From Clostridium tagluense (GTDB lineage: Bacteria; Bacillota; Clostridia; Clostridiales; Clostridiaceae): a stretch of DNA of 64,000 nucleotides. The notes beneath the pieces are model-generated. The model was not told where the DNA came from, made no database searches, and saw nothing but the letters and a program-made list of their open reading frames with translations. The position numbers were made by a program, and so were the translations under genes. Below are positions 62,638-64,000 of the stretch, piece by piece. How positions within the stretch are numbered: the stretch's first letter is position 1; each line of letters begins with the position of its first letter. The DNA is taken from the NCBI RefSeq assembly GCF_003865095.1, contig NZ_BHYK01000008.1:124001-188000 (forward strand), written 5' to 3'.

Positions 62638-62820
62638 TTGAAAAACAAAAAACAAAAGAATCCTCCAAAAGCTCACAACCACTGTTCATTACAAGTCGGC
62701 CAACCTGTAAAAGAAGGTTTTGATGAAGCTTTGAAAGATTCATCTAAAAAAATTTTATGCTTTTGTTTTGAAAGGTTAGTTTTTTTTGTTATAAATTTTT
62801 TTATAAATTTATTTAAATAG
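62638..62820 (+). CDS. Small protein with hydrophobic C-terminus, 60 residues
   Basis: TTG start 6 bp after AAAGGAGGT, one of the best ribosome sites in the window. A basic, Pro/Asn/His N-terminus (KNKKQKNPPKAHNHC) is followed by a helical middle (EGFDEALKDSSKK) and a strongly hydrophobic end (LVFFVINFFINLF) that could be a membrane tail. A hairpin terminator lies directly after the stop. No family is recognised. The context of good start and terminator supports a real gene. Confidence 0.65.
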   Translation: MKNKKQKNPPKAHNHCSLQVGQPVKEGFDEALKDSSKKILCFCFERLVFFVINFFINLFK

Positions 62821-62843
62821 GAGCATTTTAATGCTCTTATTTT
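62821..62843 (+). terminator. Intrinsic terminator after the 60-aa gene
   Basis: GAGCAT - TTTA - ATGCTC followed by TTATTTTC, immediately after the stop codon. Confidence 0.75.
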
Positions 62844-63003
62844 CAATATGAATAGATATTCATATCTTAGATATATTTCTATTATATACCATATGGGACT
62901 CTTGTTAAAGATTAAATTAGAATTAATCCAAATTGTTATGTTTTTTTTGACTATAAATGTTAGGTTATTTCAAAAGACATAGTCAACAAAGCGTGTCTGT
63001 AAC

Positions 63004-64000
63004 CTAAAGCACATATGCTTTTTCAAATCCATTTAGGACTGCATCCACAACTCTGCCTGGTTTACAAACATCTCCTAATAGTTCAACAATATTATAATTT
63101 TCTTCTACTCCTTTTACCATTTCAACATTCGATTTAACTCCCAAAGATAATACTAAAGCATCAATTTTTAGTGTAGTCACTTTTTTATCTTTAGTATTCT
63201 CAATATCTATTTCACCGACTTTAATATTTGTAAGTTTGCTACAAGGCATAAGCGATACGCCTTCTTTAGCAAGTCTCATACTTATATCAATTACATTAGG
63301 TAAATATCCTGAAGGCCCAATTTTATCTGCCATCTCAATTACTGTTACGTTGTTCCCCTTAGATGCTAATAGTTCAGCTATTTCAAGACCTGTCATTCCT
63401 GAACCTGCAACTACTATATTTTTATTTTCTAATATAACGCTACCTTCTAAAATATCAGTTGATGTATATACAATACTTTGGTCTATTCCTGGAATTTTAG
63501 GTATTATAGGGTTTGATCCTGATCCAATAAATACTGCATAAGGATTAATTTCATTAATTTTTTCCAAAGTAGCTTTTTCATTTAGTCTTACGACTACATT
63601 TAATTTCTTAATTGCTAATTTTTGATATTCTAGGAACCAATCCAATTTTTCTTTTAATGGAGGTTTAGCAGCTAGATATACATTTCCACCTAAATATTCT
63701 TTTTCTTCAAATATTATAGGTGCAAATTTTCTTAATGCTAAAACTCTTGCAGCTTCCATTCCTGCTGGCCCACCTCCAATAATTACAACTTTTCTACCTT
63801 CACCGGTTTTTGAAAAATCTGGATATTCTAGTTCGCGCCCTACCCTTGGATTAACTGCGCATTTAATGTTTTCGCATTTGATAACGCTTTCTATACAGTT
63901 TAAGCATGATATGCAAGGTCTAATGTCTTCCTCCCGGCCTTCTTTTGCTTTAATGCCCCATTCTGGATCTGCCAATTGGGCTCTACCTAGTGCAACAAAA
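63004..64000 (-). CDS. Old-yellow-enzyme/2,4-dienoyl-CoA reductase-type NADH oxidoreductase (5' partial)
   Basis: C-terminal half of an FMN/4Fe-4S/FAD enzyme of the NADH:flavin oxidoreductase family. The frame is open through the right edge, where FVALGRAQLADPEWG marks the end of the FMN barrel. About 330 residues remain. The Fe-S cysteines lie in CISCLNCIESVIKCENIKC. An FAD site is at VVIIGGGPAGMEAARVLA and an NAD site at IVVAGSGMTGLEIAELLA. Relatives reduce enoates, bile-acid or dienoyl substrates; the substrate domain is mostly outside the window. The product ends at NGFEKAYVL. Confidence 0.92.
   Translation of the reverse strand, partial: FVALGRAQLADPEWGIKAKEGREEDIRPCISCLNCIESVIKCENIKCAVNPRVGRELEYPDFSKTGEGRKVVIIGGGPAGMEAARVLALRKFAPIIFEEKEYLGGNVYLAAKPPLKEKLDWFLEYQKLAIKKLNVVVRLNEKATLEKINEINPYAVFIGSGSNPIIPKIPGIDQSIVYTSTDILEGSVILENKNIVVAGSGMTGLEIAELLASKGNNVTVIEMADKIGPSGYLPNVIDISMRLAKEGVSLMPCSKLTNIKVGEIDIENTKDKKVTTLKIDALVLSLGVKSNVEMVKGVEENYNIVELLGDVCKPGRVVDAVLNGFEKAYVL

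Overview
The window is a 64 kb piece of a low-GC, anaerobic, spore-former-type Bacillota chromosome, most likely Clostridium in the broad sense. The reasons are AT-rich codons and intergenic DNA, strong GGAGG ribosome binding sites with occasional GTG and TTG starts, anaerobic Fe-S and molybdenum enzymes, clostridial-style chemoreceptors, the AsrABC sulfite reductase and a hybrid cluster protein. Species cannot be named from sequence alone. I see no rRNA, tRNA, CRISPR array, prophage or transposase.

Positions 1-26538 are one large purine-catabolism and molybdenum/selenium island. At the left edge an XdhABC xanthine dehydrogenase operon (xdhA cut by the window edge) points right. It meets a leftward operon that reads, from its promoter, diaminopropionate ammonia-lyase (ygeX/dpaL), ygeY, ygeW, carbamate kinase and a purine (NCS2) permease. 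A divergent control region at 9927-10323 separates this from a rightward series: ssnA, ygfK, an XdhD-type Fe-S/molybdenum hydroxylase, yqeC, mocA, yqeB, an XdhC-family maturation protein, a short ModE-type regulator, a possible frameshifted mini-gene, a MoeA-like protein, modB, modA, a hydantoinase-family amidohydrolase and a separate FAD subunit. This is the gene set tied to selenium-dependent molybdenum hydroxylases and to anaerobic purine/urate breakdown. The hydroxylases act on the purine, the amidohydrolases, YgeW, YgeX and YgeY act on ring-opening products, and carbamate kinase can recover ATP from carbamoyl phosphate. The molybdate uptake and cofactor genes supply the metal site.

Positions 26539-35206 carry mixed genes: a cyclopropane-fatty-acid synthase-like methyltransferase, a CidA/CidB (LrgA/LrgB) membrane pair, an unknown soluble protein, a VanW-family envelope protein, a tiny membrane protein between two copies of a dispersed palindrome, and pyruvate carboxylase.

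Positions 35207-48246 hold signalling and anaerobic respiration or detoxification genes: a transmembrane chemoreceptor with a SigD-like promoter, an FAD-Rieske oxidoreductase, a cupin with an (ATT)10 tract in its leader, a soluble chemoreceptor, a formate/nitrite-family channel, a Crp/Fnr regulator, asrABC and hcp. Four palindromes in this stretch (two GTAAC-N4-GTTAC, two TGTGA-N6-TCACA) lie at exactly the same distance from a -10-like hexamer. They suggest two Crp/Fnr-type regulons, one linking hcp with the soluble chemoreceptor and one linking the channel with asrABC.

Positions 48247-64000 contain a DeoR-type repressor and a Cof-type phosphatase, a double solute-binding-domain diguanylate cyclase, a tiny membrane protein, a leucine-rich-repeat exported protein next to an orphan histidine kinase, an AIM24-family protein, a second transmembrane chemoreceptor, a CNNM/CorC-type transporter, two further very small genes, a ferredoxin-linked aldo/keto reductase, and an old-yellow-enzyme-type reductase cut by the right edge. 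A degenerate 32-nt palindrome (core GCCACC-ACATGCC...GGTGGC) recurs in intergenic DNA from 26.5 to 53 kb.
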